Source: Leptodontidium sp. MPI-SDFR-AT-0119 (Eukaryota; Ascomycota; Leotiomycetes; Helotiales; Leptodontidiaceae). Taken from it: a stretch of DNA of 64,000 nucleotides. A model generated the notes under the pieces. That model was given only the letters and a program-made list of their open reading frames with translations. It ran no database searches and was not told the DNA's origin. Where the stretch lies: the NCBI GenBank assembly GCA_020726505.1, contig JAHLEZ010000011.1, positions 1,054,001 through 1,118,000 of the forward strand, in the 5' to 3' direction. A program made the translations under genes and the position numbers. Of this stretch, positions 48,161-59,860 are shown one piece after another. Position 1 is the stretch's first letter; each line of letters starts with the position of its first letter.

Positions 48161-48376
48161 TTACGGATTCATGTAGCATTGGATTGTTGCTGGCGGGGAT
48201 CCTCGAGGTGCATCTTCCTGCACGGGCCGTCGAGTTCGGACGAAGGACTCGTCAGCTCTTCCCTTTGGCTCGTCGTTCTCATCCAGATCCGGATGTAGAC
48301 TTCCACAGCACTTCGACATCAACGGGAGGTTGACAAGGAACAACCCCATGGCCAACCATAACAACTTAACATCCAT
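48161..48376 (-). CDS. Possible small secreted protein (weak)
   Basis: A 71-aa ORF from a true ATG with a signal-like hydrophobic start (MDVKLLWLAMGLFLVNLPL) followed by a short polar mature part with Asp/Glu/Arg and three Cys (CC near 23-24 and one near the C-terminus). Nothing else supports it: no intron, no recognised family, and overlapping ORFs exist on the other strand. It may be chance. Confidence 0.2.
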   Translation of the reverse strand: MDVKLLWLAMGLFLVNLPLMSKCCGSLHPDLDENDEPKGRADESFVRTRRPVQEDAPRGSPPATIQCYMNP

Positions 48377-49886
48377 AAGAGGCAAAGCGCCCGGAATAAT
48401 AAAGACCCTGGGTCGATCGAAAAGAGTTAGACGCGGAGATCATAATTCATGCTTGATCTTATCGCAGCGCCAAGAACGTGGGTGGATCTCGTCGTCGTCA
48501 GCCTCTTTCTTCCCCCCTTCGCAACAGCCACTCGGAATAAGAAACGTGGGACACAGACCTTCCGCGTTCTCGATGCTTCCGAATTCAATCTCAGAAGCTT
48601 AGACCATGTCTGGATGGGTGCGAGGTAGTGGGCACATCGCTTTCTGAGCGAGCCTAGCTCTATCCACAGTGGATCTGTAGGGTATTTTTGGTTGAAATGA
48701 GTCCCTGTATTCTGTACACCGGGTTGGCCGTTGGGGGTGATGCACACATGACCCCTTCCCTTTGACATAGCTTCAAATCATCTGAATCGCATCTGAGCGT
48801 CGAGTTATTCTCCGAAGCGCCCCGGTGCCGTACACGTAGTCCCTGTACCTCTTATCCCATGAACTCCAAGCTACACAGGCTGACTGTGCTCGATACAACG
48901 CCCTTCTTCCTGTTGGGTCGGTGGTAAAAGGAGGGAGGATGAAAAGTTCAAGCGAGACTCTGTGCTACATTGATTCGTGCGGAATCCGGAAGACTCCCGA
49001 TAGCCAGTGAAGCGGCATACATGCACAGGGAATGCCTGGTTGTGAGTCCGGCACTCTGATTGATATGCATGAGGCTGAGTAGCGTGAGGTGAACTTTCTC
49101 GGTACCTAGTAGGTATCCCTGAATGTTTCTCAGGCACGGATAACTTTCGGTCCCGAGCGGGGAGACAAGCGAGTAAGTGTAACTAACCGTGCTTGTTCTC
49201 AACATGTGTAGGGTTGGTCAGCTTTCTGGCTTCCAATATTCGAAAATCAATCACAAGATGGGAAGGGAAGGAGATAGCAAGAAGCCGCGTGTGCTCAGTT
49301 GGTCGGGCATGCAGCCTTGAGACCATTACGACCGTATTTGGATGTTTCCGTACGTTGAATCATCTGCATGAGATTAGACGGCTTTGCCCCTTCTCTACCT
49401 AGGCGAGGTCTGATGAGAAACATTTCGCGGGTTGGCCCGCTCTTCAAACCTCACTGGCTATCGTCTGGTCCACCTGGAGTTGATAATACCAGGTTCGTCG
49501 CAAGGAACACCGTAGGAAACCGTCCTAATTTAGGCTTTGACCGAAGCATGCCCTAACTTTCCCTAGTCCAAAGGTACGTTGAATTGGAGCTGTGAGAATC
49601 TCAAAAGTAATACGCATAGGAAATTCCCGCTCACAGACCCACCCCCACGAGGCCCACGAGGTGTTGATGAAAGGAGCCGACGCCGACGAGAGACTGTCGG
49701 TGGGCTCATCAATCCACTTTGAAGATGCAGATTCAAAGCGCGCCGACAGTACTGCGCGTGGACAATCTAACTGCGTGGGGCGATCTGGGACCGTCTGGGA
49801 AAGGGAGGATTTCATGCCGCTTGAAATACACAGACTTTCGAGAGGTTAGTCTAGGGTCTTTTGAATGGGGAGTACTTGGATTGAAG

Positions 49887-50008
49887 TATAAAAGCAGCAA
49901 TGTGTTTAAATCGAGCTAGGCAATCAAACGGGGATAGACATCACACGTTCTGACTCAAGGGGAGGACTATCATGAGATGCAGAAGCACCGTAAGCATCAC
50001 GTATAAAG
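49887..50008 (+). promoter_or_regulatory. Laccase promoter, two TATA-like elements
   Basis: TATAAAAG occurs at about 49887-49894 and TATAAAG at about 50002-50008. The second is about 100 nt before the laccase ATG and is followed by a CATCTCATCTC leader, so it is the better candidate for the core promoter. Confidence 0.45.
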
Positions 50009-50108
50009 AGGGAGAGACTTCCCACCTCTTTGGTTCTCCAGATCAGATCATCTCATCTCATCTCAGTAATACCTTCCTTCTCAGGATATCACACTCGCTT
50101 CCTTCATC

Positions 50109-52308
50109 ATGAAGACCACATTCGCTACCCTCCTTGCATTCTCTGCTTCTTTGGCAGCAGCAATTCCTCTTACATCTAATTTGAAGCCCTCCCCTCTCAA
50201 GCCTCGTCAAGCATGCGAGAACACAGCTACCTCTCGAAGCTGCTGGGGAAACTACTCCATTGATACCGAGTGAGTCCGGGTCATCACCATTCTTGAGCGA
50301 AAGTGTTACTGACTCCATCCAGCTGGTATGAAACTGTCCCAGAGACTGGGGTGACAAGAGAGTACTGGCTCTCTGTCCAAAACACAACCATGGCTCTTGA
50401 TGGTTATAATCGCCAGCAGGTCCTTTCTTTCAATGGCACTGTCCCTGGGCCGTTGATTTGGGCAGACTGGGGCGATAACTTGATCATCCGTAAGCGAACC
50501 TATCTCCCATGACTTTCGCTTTGAGTGACAGCATTGACTAACGTTTCAAACATCTAGATGTCACCAATAACATGGAGAACAATGGTACATCCATCCACTG
50601 GCACGGAATGAGGCAATTGGGAACTGGCGAGTACGACGGCGTTCCCGGAGTCACTCAGTGCCCAATCGCCCCCGGAGAGACATACACCTACAAGTTCCAA
50701 GCCACTCAGTATGGATCTACCTGGTACCACAGCCATTTGATCACTCAATACGGAGACGGACTTCAGGGACCTATGATCATCAACGGTCCAGCCACAGCAG
50801 ACTACGACGAAGATCTGGGAATGCTCCACTTGAACGACTGGTCTCACACCCCAGCTTCCGCACTTTGGGACACCGCAAAGCTTGGAGGACCACCAACTAT
50901 GGAAAATGGACTTATCAATGGAACCAACACCTTCGACTGCTCTGGATCGACCGATGTCAACTGCGTCGGTGGCGGCAAGAAGTTCGAAACAGTCTTCGAA
51001 GCCGGAAAGAAGTACAGAATCAGGCTTATCAACGGCGCCACTGACGGGCACTTCCAGTTCTCTATTGATGGACACTCTCTGACTGTCATTGGCATGGATT
51101 TGGTGCCACTCGTTCCTTATGCCACCGACAGCGTTGTGATCAGCATGGGACAACGATACGATGTCATTGTCGAAGCGAATGCTGCAACCAACGATTACTG
51201 GCTCCGCGCAAGATGGATCACTGCTTGCTCGACCAACGCGAACCCAGGTAAGCCAATTAATTGACCGTGAAGAGTAAAATTTGCTTGCTAACATGAAATA
51301 GACGGCATCACCGGTATTGTTCGATACGACTCTACCAGCACCGCAGACCCTACTACCACAAGCACTGTTGTAGCTTCATCCAACTGTGGAGATGTAAATC
51401 ATATCCTCAATCTTGAAAAGACAACAGGGCTAACAATATGAAATTAGGAACCCATTGCAAGCCTCGTCCCCCATCTTGCCATGAACGTCGGTAACTTCAG
51501 CTCTTCTGCTGTCACCAAGGAAGAACTTTCCTTCGCCTTCGGAGATCACTTCACTTGGACCATCAACACCACTACTTTGCTCCTTGACTGGACGAACCCA
51601 ACAATGCTGCGTGTCTTCAACGGAGAGAGCATCTTCCCGACCGAATACAAGTAAGAGAAGTTATTCTGCACAAATATCTAGACATAGTGCTGACTTTCAT
51701 GAAGTGTTGAACCAGTTGAGATCACCACAGCAGATCCCACTTGGGCAATCTATGTCATCCAAGACTTGACCGGCTTTGGAATCACCCACCCTATCCATCT
51801 TCACGGCCACGATTTTTGGGTGATCGGACAAGGCACCGGAGTGTTCGGTACGTGCTCAGCAATCCTCCAAGCTTCAAGACTTTAGGATTTCGGCTTTTGT
51901 TCTTGATCCTGATCCTAGGACATTGTAAAACACACATACTAATTTCAAAATCAGATCTCGAAACCAGCGCTCTGAACCTTGTCAACCCACCTCGCAGAGA
52001 CGTTGCTTCTCTTCCTGGAAATGGATACCTCGCAATGGCTGTATGTTCTATCTTCTTCCCAAACCACTCCAGATATGACACTTGCTAACTCGCTCGCCAC
52101 TTAGTTCAAGAAAGACAATCCAGGCTCCTGGTTGATGCACTGCCACATCGCATGGCACGCATCCCAAGGACTCGCCATGCAATTCGTTGAGTCCGAGTCC
52201 GAGATCTCTGCCACCATCGCCGATACATCGATCTTGACCGACACCTGTGCCGCCTGGAGCACCTACAGTGCCACCGAGGTCTGGGCTCAAGACGATTCCG
52301 GAATTTGA
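50109..52308 (+). CDS. Laccase (secreted multicopper oxidase)
   Basis: Eight exons (50109-50269, 50323-50489, 50558-51247, 51302-51393, 51448-51650, 51705-51847, 51955-52040, 52105-52308) give 581 aa. A signal peptide ([18 protein letters not shown]) and a short propeptide ending in KPR precede the mature start QACENT. All four copper motifs are present: HWHG (123-126), WYHSHL (165-170), [11 protein letters not shown] (466-476) and HCHIAWH (526-532). The position ten residues after the type-1 Cys527 is Leu537, so the axial ligand is Leu, not Met. The C-terminus ends DSGI, the plug typical of ascomycete laccases. The enzyme oxidises phenols with O2 reduced to water; roles in lignin or humic breakdown, pigment or detoxification are possible. 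The gene is isolated, with large gaps on both sides. Confidence 0.96.
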
Positions 52309-54030
52309 GTGGTTCCCATGAGGAGTCGAACACAATGCACGGTACACACTGATGAGTCGATGGTTTTCCTTTGTTTGGGATGAAATTTTGATGTGCTTCA
52401 AATCTGTAAATAATCGCTGTCAAGAAGAGGAGTTGTAATTGCTTAATTTAAAACAAAACACGGGTTCAGATGCAAAATCGCTATTGTGACATGTATAGTA
52501 GAAAACTGGGACGAATGAGCACTTGCTGTACATTTTCCAGGGATTCAAGGTAATGATCTCGTCTCTAAACGAAAGCAAATCAGCTCTGGTTGTCGGACTT
52601 TGGAATCATTACTCCTCAAAGTCATTATTCGATATGCGGAGATGTGGAGAGCGACCGGCCCTGCAAAAGTCAAGTCAGCCTTGAGAGATACTGAGGAAGG
52701 AATTATCAATGTCAGCATCTTCAATCAACGGATATGAAATGGAAATGGAGGTGATCTCAGACTTTCCGCCTCTCACATAAAACCGGATAAATCAACAACT
52801 TACCCGCAGATGTACTAGTCGAAAAACCCGATAACAACTGCGTAATGAACCAATTCTAAGGCTTGTAAGTCGAGATCAATGAAAGAGACAAGACGGATGG
52901 CGATACTCTAAGTACCAAGACTATGGAATGCGAGTGTGGTGAGGGAAACTTCGAATATCATTCAGTAGAATTTCCCAAAGGTAGAGGGTGGCATCCCTTA
53001 TGTAGGACGGCGCTATTGAGTCCGTTTGAGCCATTTAACTCGATTGAGGGCCTGTAAGCACGCGGCTCCCACATTGTTAGTGAGGTGATTTGAGCGTCGA
53101 TGGCTTGACGTGCTTTCTGTGGTCTCTTCCCGAAGTAGACCCTTTTGACTGTGATTATGTTTTTTTATATACATATACGAAATTTTGGCACTCGTCGTCT
53201 CTCGAAAACTTGAGTGGACATGGTCTGGGTGTTTAGCTGCGATCCTCCGATGATATCCAAGGGGGCGGCGGATCAGATTGAGGTGCGGTAGCGCACCCAT
53301 TCCACGATTCTGGCATCAGCCAACAGCAAAGGTATCGACGGACTATTGATTGCACCTGAGGAATAGTCATCTTCGAGTACCTCTCGAGACCTTCATAAAG
53401 ACTGTCCAGGATGAAGTAATGGCGGCGTCATGTGATACACCGACCGGGATGAGGCGTGGATTCGAGACTCGACCATATCCACGTCATGTAAACATCACTT
53501 GAGCCGCAACAAGCTTTGGATGATGCTGAAACGCGAATTCTCTTTCTCTTCAGACTCGAGTAAATAATGTGTTTGTACGGACGAGTTCGCAGAACATAGA
53601 GAAGACGACGACGCGCAGTGGCTGTGTATCGGGGTAAATAAGTCAGACGCCGATCTAAGCAGAGATATTACTGTGCAAGGTGCGTTCCGCTGAGGTAAGA
53701 GAGCGGCGTGAGCAAGGGACTCGACTTCCATTTCTTCCCTTCCATTTCCCCTGCCGGACATTCCTCTCATACAGTCCCCGTCCCTGTTCTTGAATTTTGC
53801 AATCTCGCGAGGTGCAAGTGAAAAGTTTGATTACTCCGCCAAGCTCGTGCCATCGCCGCAATTTGGCCCAGTCAGCTTTGCGCTTTGCGACCACTGACTG
53901 ACTGACTGGACTTTCACCGGTTGCTACTCGCCCCGAACGTCATCCAGCCGGCCTCGTTTTAACGACTCTTAATCAACCATCACCACAGCACAGCACTGCA
54001 CTGTTCTCGAACATCAATTGTGCGCGCAAG
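52309..54030. other. Intergenic region
   Basis: About 1.7 kb between the laccase end and the syntaxin start. Short ORFs only. The last 150 nt include a C/A-rich leader before the Sso1 ATG. Confidence 0.6.
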
Positions 54031-55158
54031 ATGTCATACACTCAATACGACCAGTATGGCGGAAATCCGTACAACAATGGACCAGCTGCGGAGAATGGAG
54101 AAGGTGGAGCACCTGTAAGCTTCCCCTCAGCTCAGTCCTGGACATGCGCTCCAGGCACGCGCCTTGAGACAGAATGCCATACTGATCGCTGCTTTTCCGA
54201 TCGCATAGGGCCAACTAGGTACACAGAATCTCCAACATGAGATGTCTAATTATTCCGCGACGTCCAACTACTCCAATGCCGGCGCTCCCGCAGCACCAAC
54301 CTCGTCAACCGTCCTCTCGCAACAAGACTACCTCGCGCGCGTCGACTATGCCAAATCCGAAATCCGCGGCCTCAGCTCCAATATCCAGGAAATCGCATCG
54401 TTGCATCAGAGAGCCCTGTCCTCCCCAGACAGCAATTCGTCAGCCCAGCTCGAGAACCTCGTCACACAGACACAGTTGAAGAATACTCAGATCAGAGATC
54501 AGATCAAGTACTTGGAGTTGGATGCCTTGAAAACTCAGGACGGAACGAAGAGCGTGAAGGCTAGACAGGCGAAGCAACTGAAGGGCGAGTTCGAGAAGAG
54601 CTTGAAGGAGTACCAGTCAGAAGAGGTCGCGTACAGACAACGATACCGTGACCAGATCGCAAGACAGTACCGTATCGTCAACCCGGAAGCATCGGAGGCT
54701 GAGGTCCAAGAAGCTTCTGAGTTGGACTGGGGTTCCGAGGGTGTTTTCCAGACTGCAGTAAGTGTCATCCCAAGCATGTTTCGAAACAGACCCTAACCAA
54801 TCCATAGCTCAAGAGCAACCGCTCAGGACAAGCTTCGTCCGTTCTTGGCGCCGTCCGTGCTCGTCACAATGAGCTCCAGCGCATCGAGGCTACTCTTACC
54901 GACCTGGCTGCTATGTTCGCTGATATGGCTCAGATCGTGGAGGCTCAAGACCCAGTGATCGAACATACTGAGCAAAATGCTACCCAGACAGCCGAGGACG
55001 TAAAGAAGGGAAACACCGAGATCGATAAGGCGAATGAGCATGCCAGACGCCGAAACAGACTAAAGTGGTGGTGCTTGTTGGTTGTCGTACTTATTGTTCT
55101 GGCTATTGCTCTCGGTGTTGGATTGGGTGTTGGGCTTGCCAAATCTTCTACCTCATAA
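54031..55158 (+). CDS. sso1: Plasma-membrane syntaxin (t-SNARE) Sso1
   Basis: Three exons (54031-54114, 54209-54757, 54808-55158) give 327 aa. The N-terminus is Tyr/Gly/Asn-rich. A three-helix Habc regulatory domain follows (QQDYLARVDYAKSEIRGL to YRDQIARQYRIVNP). The Qa-SNARE motif starts near RARHNELQRIEATLTDLAAMF; its central Gln is in IVEAQDPVIEH. The C-terminal membrane anchor (WWCLLVVVLIVLAIALGVGLG) ends in a few lumenal residues. Sso proteins pair with Sec9 and Snc to fuse secretory vesicles at the plasma membrane. The intron positions preserve the heptad register. Confidence 0.95.
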
Positions 55159-55429
55159 GGTGCTTACATCTCGTAAGATTGTAGCAACTTTGTACAGTTG
55201 GATTTTCCTTTGGTTGGAGTTATCTTGCGTAATAAGATAGTAATAGTTGCAACCATTGGGTTGACATTAATGCATGGATCATAAAAGCGATTTGTCACAT
55301 TTGGTTACTTGGGTAATGCTTTGGAAATTAATGTGATATGCAGGAAACGTCAATTTTTGATAACTCCTGTAGACCCCAAAAACGCCTGTACACCTTGGAT
55401 ATGGTAGGTTGGATGGCAAAATATACAAC

Positions 55430-56742
55430 TTAATCCTCCATCTCATGAGCTCTCCCGTTGATAACCCCGTCGCTTCTCCCCCTCCTCCGCTTTCCCCAGA
55501 CCGAAGTTGCCCACTCTGTTAGTGTGAATCCCCAATGACCTGCCACTAACACTCCACTGACAACATTGACAATCTTGACCACAAATCTCAGAAAGCTATC
55601 TCTGCTTTCTTCAACCGTGAGCAACATAGGCTCTATGTCGTACTTGAAGAAAATGCCTGGTACTGATCGCTCACCCACCATATGGGACTGTTCAGTGACA
55701 GCATATTGGTTGGTGAAGACGGTTCGCGAAGCATATGGTGTGCTGGAGTCCACTGAATAGACTGTAGGAACTACCGAGAGGAAATATTGGAATTTATGGA
55801 AATGATTGTCGGTTGTAGAGATGGTGCGGTCGAGAGGATTGAGGAGAGAAGGATAAAATTGTCCGAATGAGAGCTCCGAGACAATATGGGAGAAGTTGAA
55901 AGCTAAGAGAAGTTAGCAGAGCTCGTGTTGTCAAAGAGAGGGAAACTCGTACCAGTATGATCCAGATGCCCAGCAGCAAACTCCTGGTAACCGTGACCAC
56001 GGGCAGTGATATGGAAATCTCCTTGAACCTTGTTCACGCCCAAACTTCCAAAAATGCGACAGCTGTCACCACCAGCAGCACCCCACTTCAGTCTCGGTGT
56101 CTTCGCAAACTTGGCTCTCCTTCCACCTCCCGCAGCAGCAATAATATCATGGACATGCTCTTCCCCAAAACCTTCTTCGTGCTCGTGGTACTCTTCTCCA
56201 GTAATGACCTTCCCATTGGCATCCATTCCCAATTTATGAACACCTCTTGCATCCACCCACTGCGACCACATAGTCGCATCACGCTTCAGCATGGTCGCCG
56301 CCAGAATTCTGTCTCCAGCCGCATCTTGTACATTGATGTGGATATCGTCACACTTCATCGGAATTACAATATCCAAATTGATCTGTAAGTCATGCCCCAC
56401 GCCCTTCTCCACGGCGAATGTATGCGTTTCGTGGCCCCGCCACCATCTTGAGAATTCGGAGAAGATGAGGAGGAAAGACACGACGAGCATTGCGACGGTC
56501 CATTTCCCTCCGCCTGACGTCCGGGTTACATATTGTGGTTTGGCTTTGGCTATTGAGTAGCAAAGTTAGTAAGAGCTCTTTGCAATCATGGAGTGCGCAA
56601 ATGCACCAATTGAAGTAAAGAAGTAGATCGGATCAAAGGGGATTAGGAATTACTCACGAAAAGCATCAAAAGCCTGGACAATATTGCCTTTCTTCTCCCC
56701 AAAGGCATCCTCATCCAGGCCGTGTGACGAAAAGCCGTTCAT
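55430..56742 (-). CDS. erv41: ER-Golgi cargo receptor Erv41
   Basis: Three exons (56658-56742, 55953-56549, 55430-55902) give 384 aa. The N-terminal cytosolic part has FDAFPKAKPQYV, the first membrane segment is WTVAMLVVSFLLIFSEF, and a large lumenal domain follows with VEKGVGHDLQINLDIVIPMKCDDIHINVQDAAGDRIL (key pieces NLDIVIPMKCDDIHINVQD), QGDFHITARGHGY and FNFSHIVSELSFG. The second membrane segment near the C-terminus includes VVSGVLVAGHWGF. This is the ERGIC/Erv41 arrangement: it cycles in COPII/COPI vesicles with Erv46 and retrieves ER residents. The gene is convergent with Sso1 (271 bp apart) and divergent from dynactin p25. Confidence 0.94.
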
Positions 56743-57269
56743 CTCCTACACTGTCCACTTTCCGCTTTCAATGGTTCTTCTATCGCACCGGCATGAATTC
56801 AAGATTCCCAAAAGAATGTAAGAAATTGGGTCGCGGGTTGTGCCTGTGAGGCTCGACGTCGTTGACTCGGGGCTGATTTATTTCGAGATGATGTTCCTAA
56901 AGGACACCTCAGCTGCTTGTAAGTCAGGTCACAGCGGCGATTGGTTGGGCTTCATGCAAGGCTGAGAGACAAGTGTGTGGGGCATGTGCCCAACTTCAGA
57001 ATTTACATTGTCTTCTCACGTATTTGGAAAAGCAATTTGGTTGTTATATTCGCTAAATTACTAACCCGTCAAAGCTTTTAAGAAAGACTCCTATAGTTAT
57101 TGATTGTCAGATTTATTGCTGTTGCCAATCTGTTTGTTTCGCGCCCCGTTCAAATCAATGGCCAACCAATTCATCCCACCGCCTTTGTTCTGCCGTTTGT
57201 GAGCACAAGGTATCAGAGGAGAACGTTTAGCACAACAACACCAAGTAACGTCCAGCTTGCCATGTAATC
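56743..57269. other. Divergent promoter region Erv41/dynactin p25
   Basis: About 530 nt shared upstream region. No ORF or defensible site. Confidence 0.65.
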
Positions 57270-58022
57270 ATGTCTAAAAAGCCTGCGAAGGGCGAGTACA
57301 TCGAAACCGTGAGTCTCTCATCTTCTCTGAAACCACCCGTGCCTCCCAGAAAGTTCTTTCTAAGCTCCATCAACACCATCAACCACTAACTGCCCCTCTA
57401 GGATACTGGCAACAAAGTATCGCGCCGCTCCCAGATCATCGGGACAACGAACATCATCCTTGGAGGCAAGACAGTCATCCAAGCTGAAGTCATAATCCGC
57501 GGCGACCTGCTGCGTACCTTTCCACCTAGCAATCCGAACGAGAAGCAATCCAATCCAGTCGCGGTGGCTATCGGACGGTACTGCTTCTTCAGTCGAGGAT
57601 GCGAGTTAAGGCCGCCTGGGAAGCTGTATAAGGGGTATGTCTGCGTGTCTCTACGGATCTGTGGCAATTTTCAAGGGCATATGAGGATCGAAGGAGAAGG
57701 CTGACGGAATCAACCCAACAGGCAATTTTCACATTACCCCCTCAAGATCGCAGACCATGTCTTTATCGGAGCAGGTTCCATTATCGAAGCAGCGCTCATA
57801 GGCAGCCATGTCAACATCGGTGCCAATTGTGTGATTGGCAAATTCACAATCATCAAAGACTACGTCAAGATCTTAGATGGGACGGTCGTGCCTCCTAATA
57901 TGGTTATCCCTAGTTTCTCTATTGTGGCTGGCCGGCCAGGGAGAGTCGTCGGGGAGATTGCGGAGGGAGAGGTTGATGGTATGGATTTGAGGGAGATTTA
58001 TAGGGCGGTGGGTAATAACTAG
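57270..58022 (+). CDS. DCTN5: Dynactin subunit p25 (DCTN5)
   Basis: Three exons (57270-57308, 57402-57634, 57722-58022) give 190 aa. The sequence is a left-handed beta-helix of hexapeptide repeats: QIIGTTNIILGGKTVIQAEVIIRGDL near the start and VFIGAGSIIEAALIGSHVNIGANCVIGKFTIIKDYVKILDG (pieces IIEAALIGSHVNIGANCVIG) in exon 3, then the family-typical VPPNMVIPSFSIVAGRPGRVVGE. RYCFFSRGCELRPPGKLYKG is characteristic of p25. The subunit sits at the pointed-end complex of dynactin and helps dynein bind cargo, including early endosomes in fungi. The first exon encodes only 13 residues. Confidence 0.93.
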
Positions 58023-58309
58023 GAAATTGGTTGTGGAAAGAGAGATTCGTGGAGAGCAAGAAGTTGGATGGAGCAATGATACCCATTTTTTGCAAGGAGG
58101 GACACTTTGCTGCTCAAGTAAAGGCATTTCAACAGTCATAGTTTAGTAAGTGTTTCTTCATATTTTTGTTGTGTCCTATTTTCGTCTCAAGTCTTCACGC
58201 TTTCTATATCCCACTTCATTCGTCTCAAATTCTATACCGTCCCTTCTCAAAGTCCCCCCAGCCAAAAAAGCACGGTTTCTAAACTCCACCTCAAATGTCA
58301 ATCCCCTCC

Positions 58310-58872
58310 TCAACCCATTCTCGCAACCCACCAAGCCAAAGCTCCAACTGCTCCCGCACCCAGAACACTAGGAGCAAGCTGGAGTGCACTCAACCACAGA
58401 GGCTGGTAGTACGCACACTCGATATTATTCCCCTCAAGATCCAAAACATAGGCACAGTAATAGCCCTTTGGGTACTGTGGTCTCTCTCCAGGAGCACCGT
58501 TGTCTTTCGCTCCCGCTTTTCTATTCAACCAGTGGTGTCAGCAATGCTTCCTTACACTTTCTCATATTTTTGGATCGCAAGCGCACGCCTAAGAGGTACA
58601 ATTCACAAAGCAGCCTCATAAAACGCTTTCACTGCCCCCCGACTACTCCCCGTAAAAGTAACATGCACACCCGCCCCTTTGACAACCTGTCCATCCTTCG
58701 CCGTCGGATGTTTATGAAGCCAAAAATCAGGACCGCCATACTTCAGCTTCAAGCCCACCTGATTGTCCAGTTCGAGGAAGAGAACATAACCGAGTGGTTT
58801 GAGTGCTGCGAGGTAAAAGCCCGTTGAGTCTGGAAGGGAGGTGACTGGGAGTGAGACGTGCGAGATGGGCAT
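58310..58872 (-). CDS. Glyoxalase/VOC-superfamily protein with hydrophobic tail
   Basis: Two exons (58607-58872 and 58310-58520) give 158 aa. It matches the small fungal glyoxalase/bleomycin-resistance group: MPISHVSLPVTSLPDSTGFYLAALKPLGY, KYGGPDFWLHKHP, GAGVHVTFTGSSRGAVKAFYEAAL and the second half KDNGAPGERPQYPKGYYCAYVLDLEGNNIEC (core GYYCAYVLDLEGNNIE). His, Glu and related residues could bind a metal; substrate unknown. The usual fold ends near NNIE, but here about 25 further residues (ALQLAPSVLGAGAVGALAWW) form a membrane-like segment. ATG 58872 was chosen because the domain starts there; the frame stays open upstream without homology. It is convergent with dynactin p25. Confidence 0.87.
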
Positions 58873-59860
58873 CTTGTCCTTCAGAGCAGGTAAAAGCGAT
58901 TCCCTTGAATGGATGAAGTTTGGGAGTTGGGAATTTGTTGATGATTGAATGAGGATGTTGGAGAAGCTATTGGTGTCCAAATAATTTTCTAGGCCTTCTA
59001 GACAATGATCTTTATATATATGAACGAGAAACAAACGCGGAGCCAGCTACATAAGTAAACATCATCCCCTCGGCTCCAAAAAGCCACCAACGCGGACTTC
59101 CGAGTGTACGTACATACCACAGCTTAATCAGCTCCCACGACTTGAACGCGACGTCACATGTCCCTCCCCCTTCCATTCCTTGTTCTGCTACCTATGACTC
59201 CACTCTACTACTATGCTGCTATGCTCTGTCATGTAGCAAGTAGTGTAACCTCAATATCGTCCAAACCCCGAATCGGAAGCAAAAGCGAGTTCCATAGCAG
59301 TAAGACATCCAGCTGACTCGGCATGCAGCATACACCCAATACAGGGCGAGTCTAAGACATGCGGTCAGCCTTGTGGCAAAAGCCCGGAGTTGATGGCTCG
59401 TATTTGGGGGTGCGTTCGTGACCTGCTTCACTTATTAGAGTTCAGAGTTTTAGTTTGTTGCAAGTCGCATTCTGTGTAACGAATGAGGAGCGGGAATGCT
59501 TGAGACGCTTTTGTGGGGGAGGCGAATAGGATGGTGGTGTGGAGACATCATGACCTCGAGAGTGGGTGTGGTAAGAGAGACATGAAGTGGAGATCAGATG
59601 TTGCGTTCTCCATGGGGTGTGAACACCCCTCCTCTCTATTAATGTTTGCCGTGTAGCGGCTCTTCTGAGGTCTATAAATTCATAACTCCGTGGCACCAAT
59701 GCTTCCTAACCCATCTAAGATATACCCCAGAACTCCCAAACAAAGCCGAAGCTCCGACGCTTGCTTTTCAAAATTCCACCCAAAATTGATTTCCCGATGA
59801 TAATGCTTTCAACGGTTCCGTTTCCCGCTCCCGTAAATGTCCCAAAACCCTTTAGGTACT
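58873..59860. other. Intergenic region
   Basis: About 990 nt between the VOC start and the Prm10-like gene end. Only short ORFs (e.g. 59219-59431, 59442-59699), none with a motif. Confidence 0.6.

Larger units (their letters stand above)
47638..50108. other. Long intergenic region upstream of laccase
   Basis: About 2.5 kb without a supported gene apart from one weak 71-aa ORF listed separately. It contains the upstream regions of both the aldo/keto reductase and the laccase. Confidence 0.55.

Noticed and set aside
50554..51294. 246-aa minus-strand ORF inside the laccase
   Set aside because: Antisense shadow of the large laccase exon, whose sense frame has all copper motifs.
54031..58022. 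A trafficking gene cluster (Sso1, Erv41, dynactin p25)
   Set aside because: The three act at different steps and are in mixed orientations; proximity alone does not support a functional cluster.
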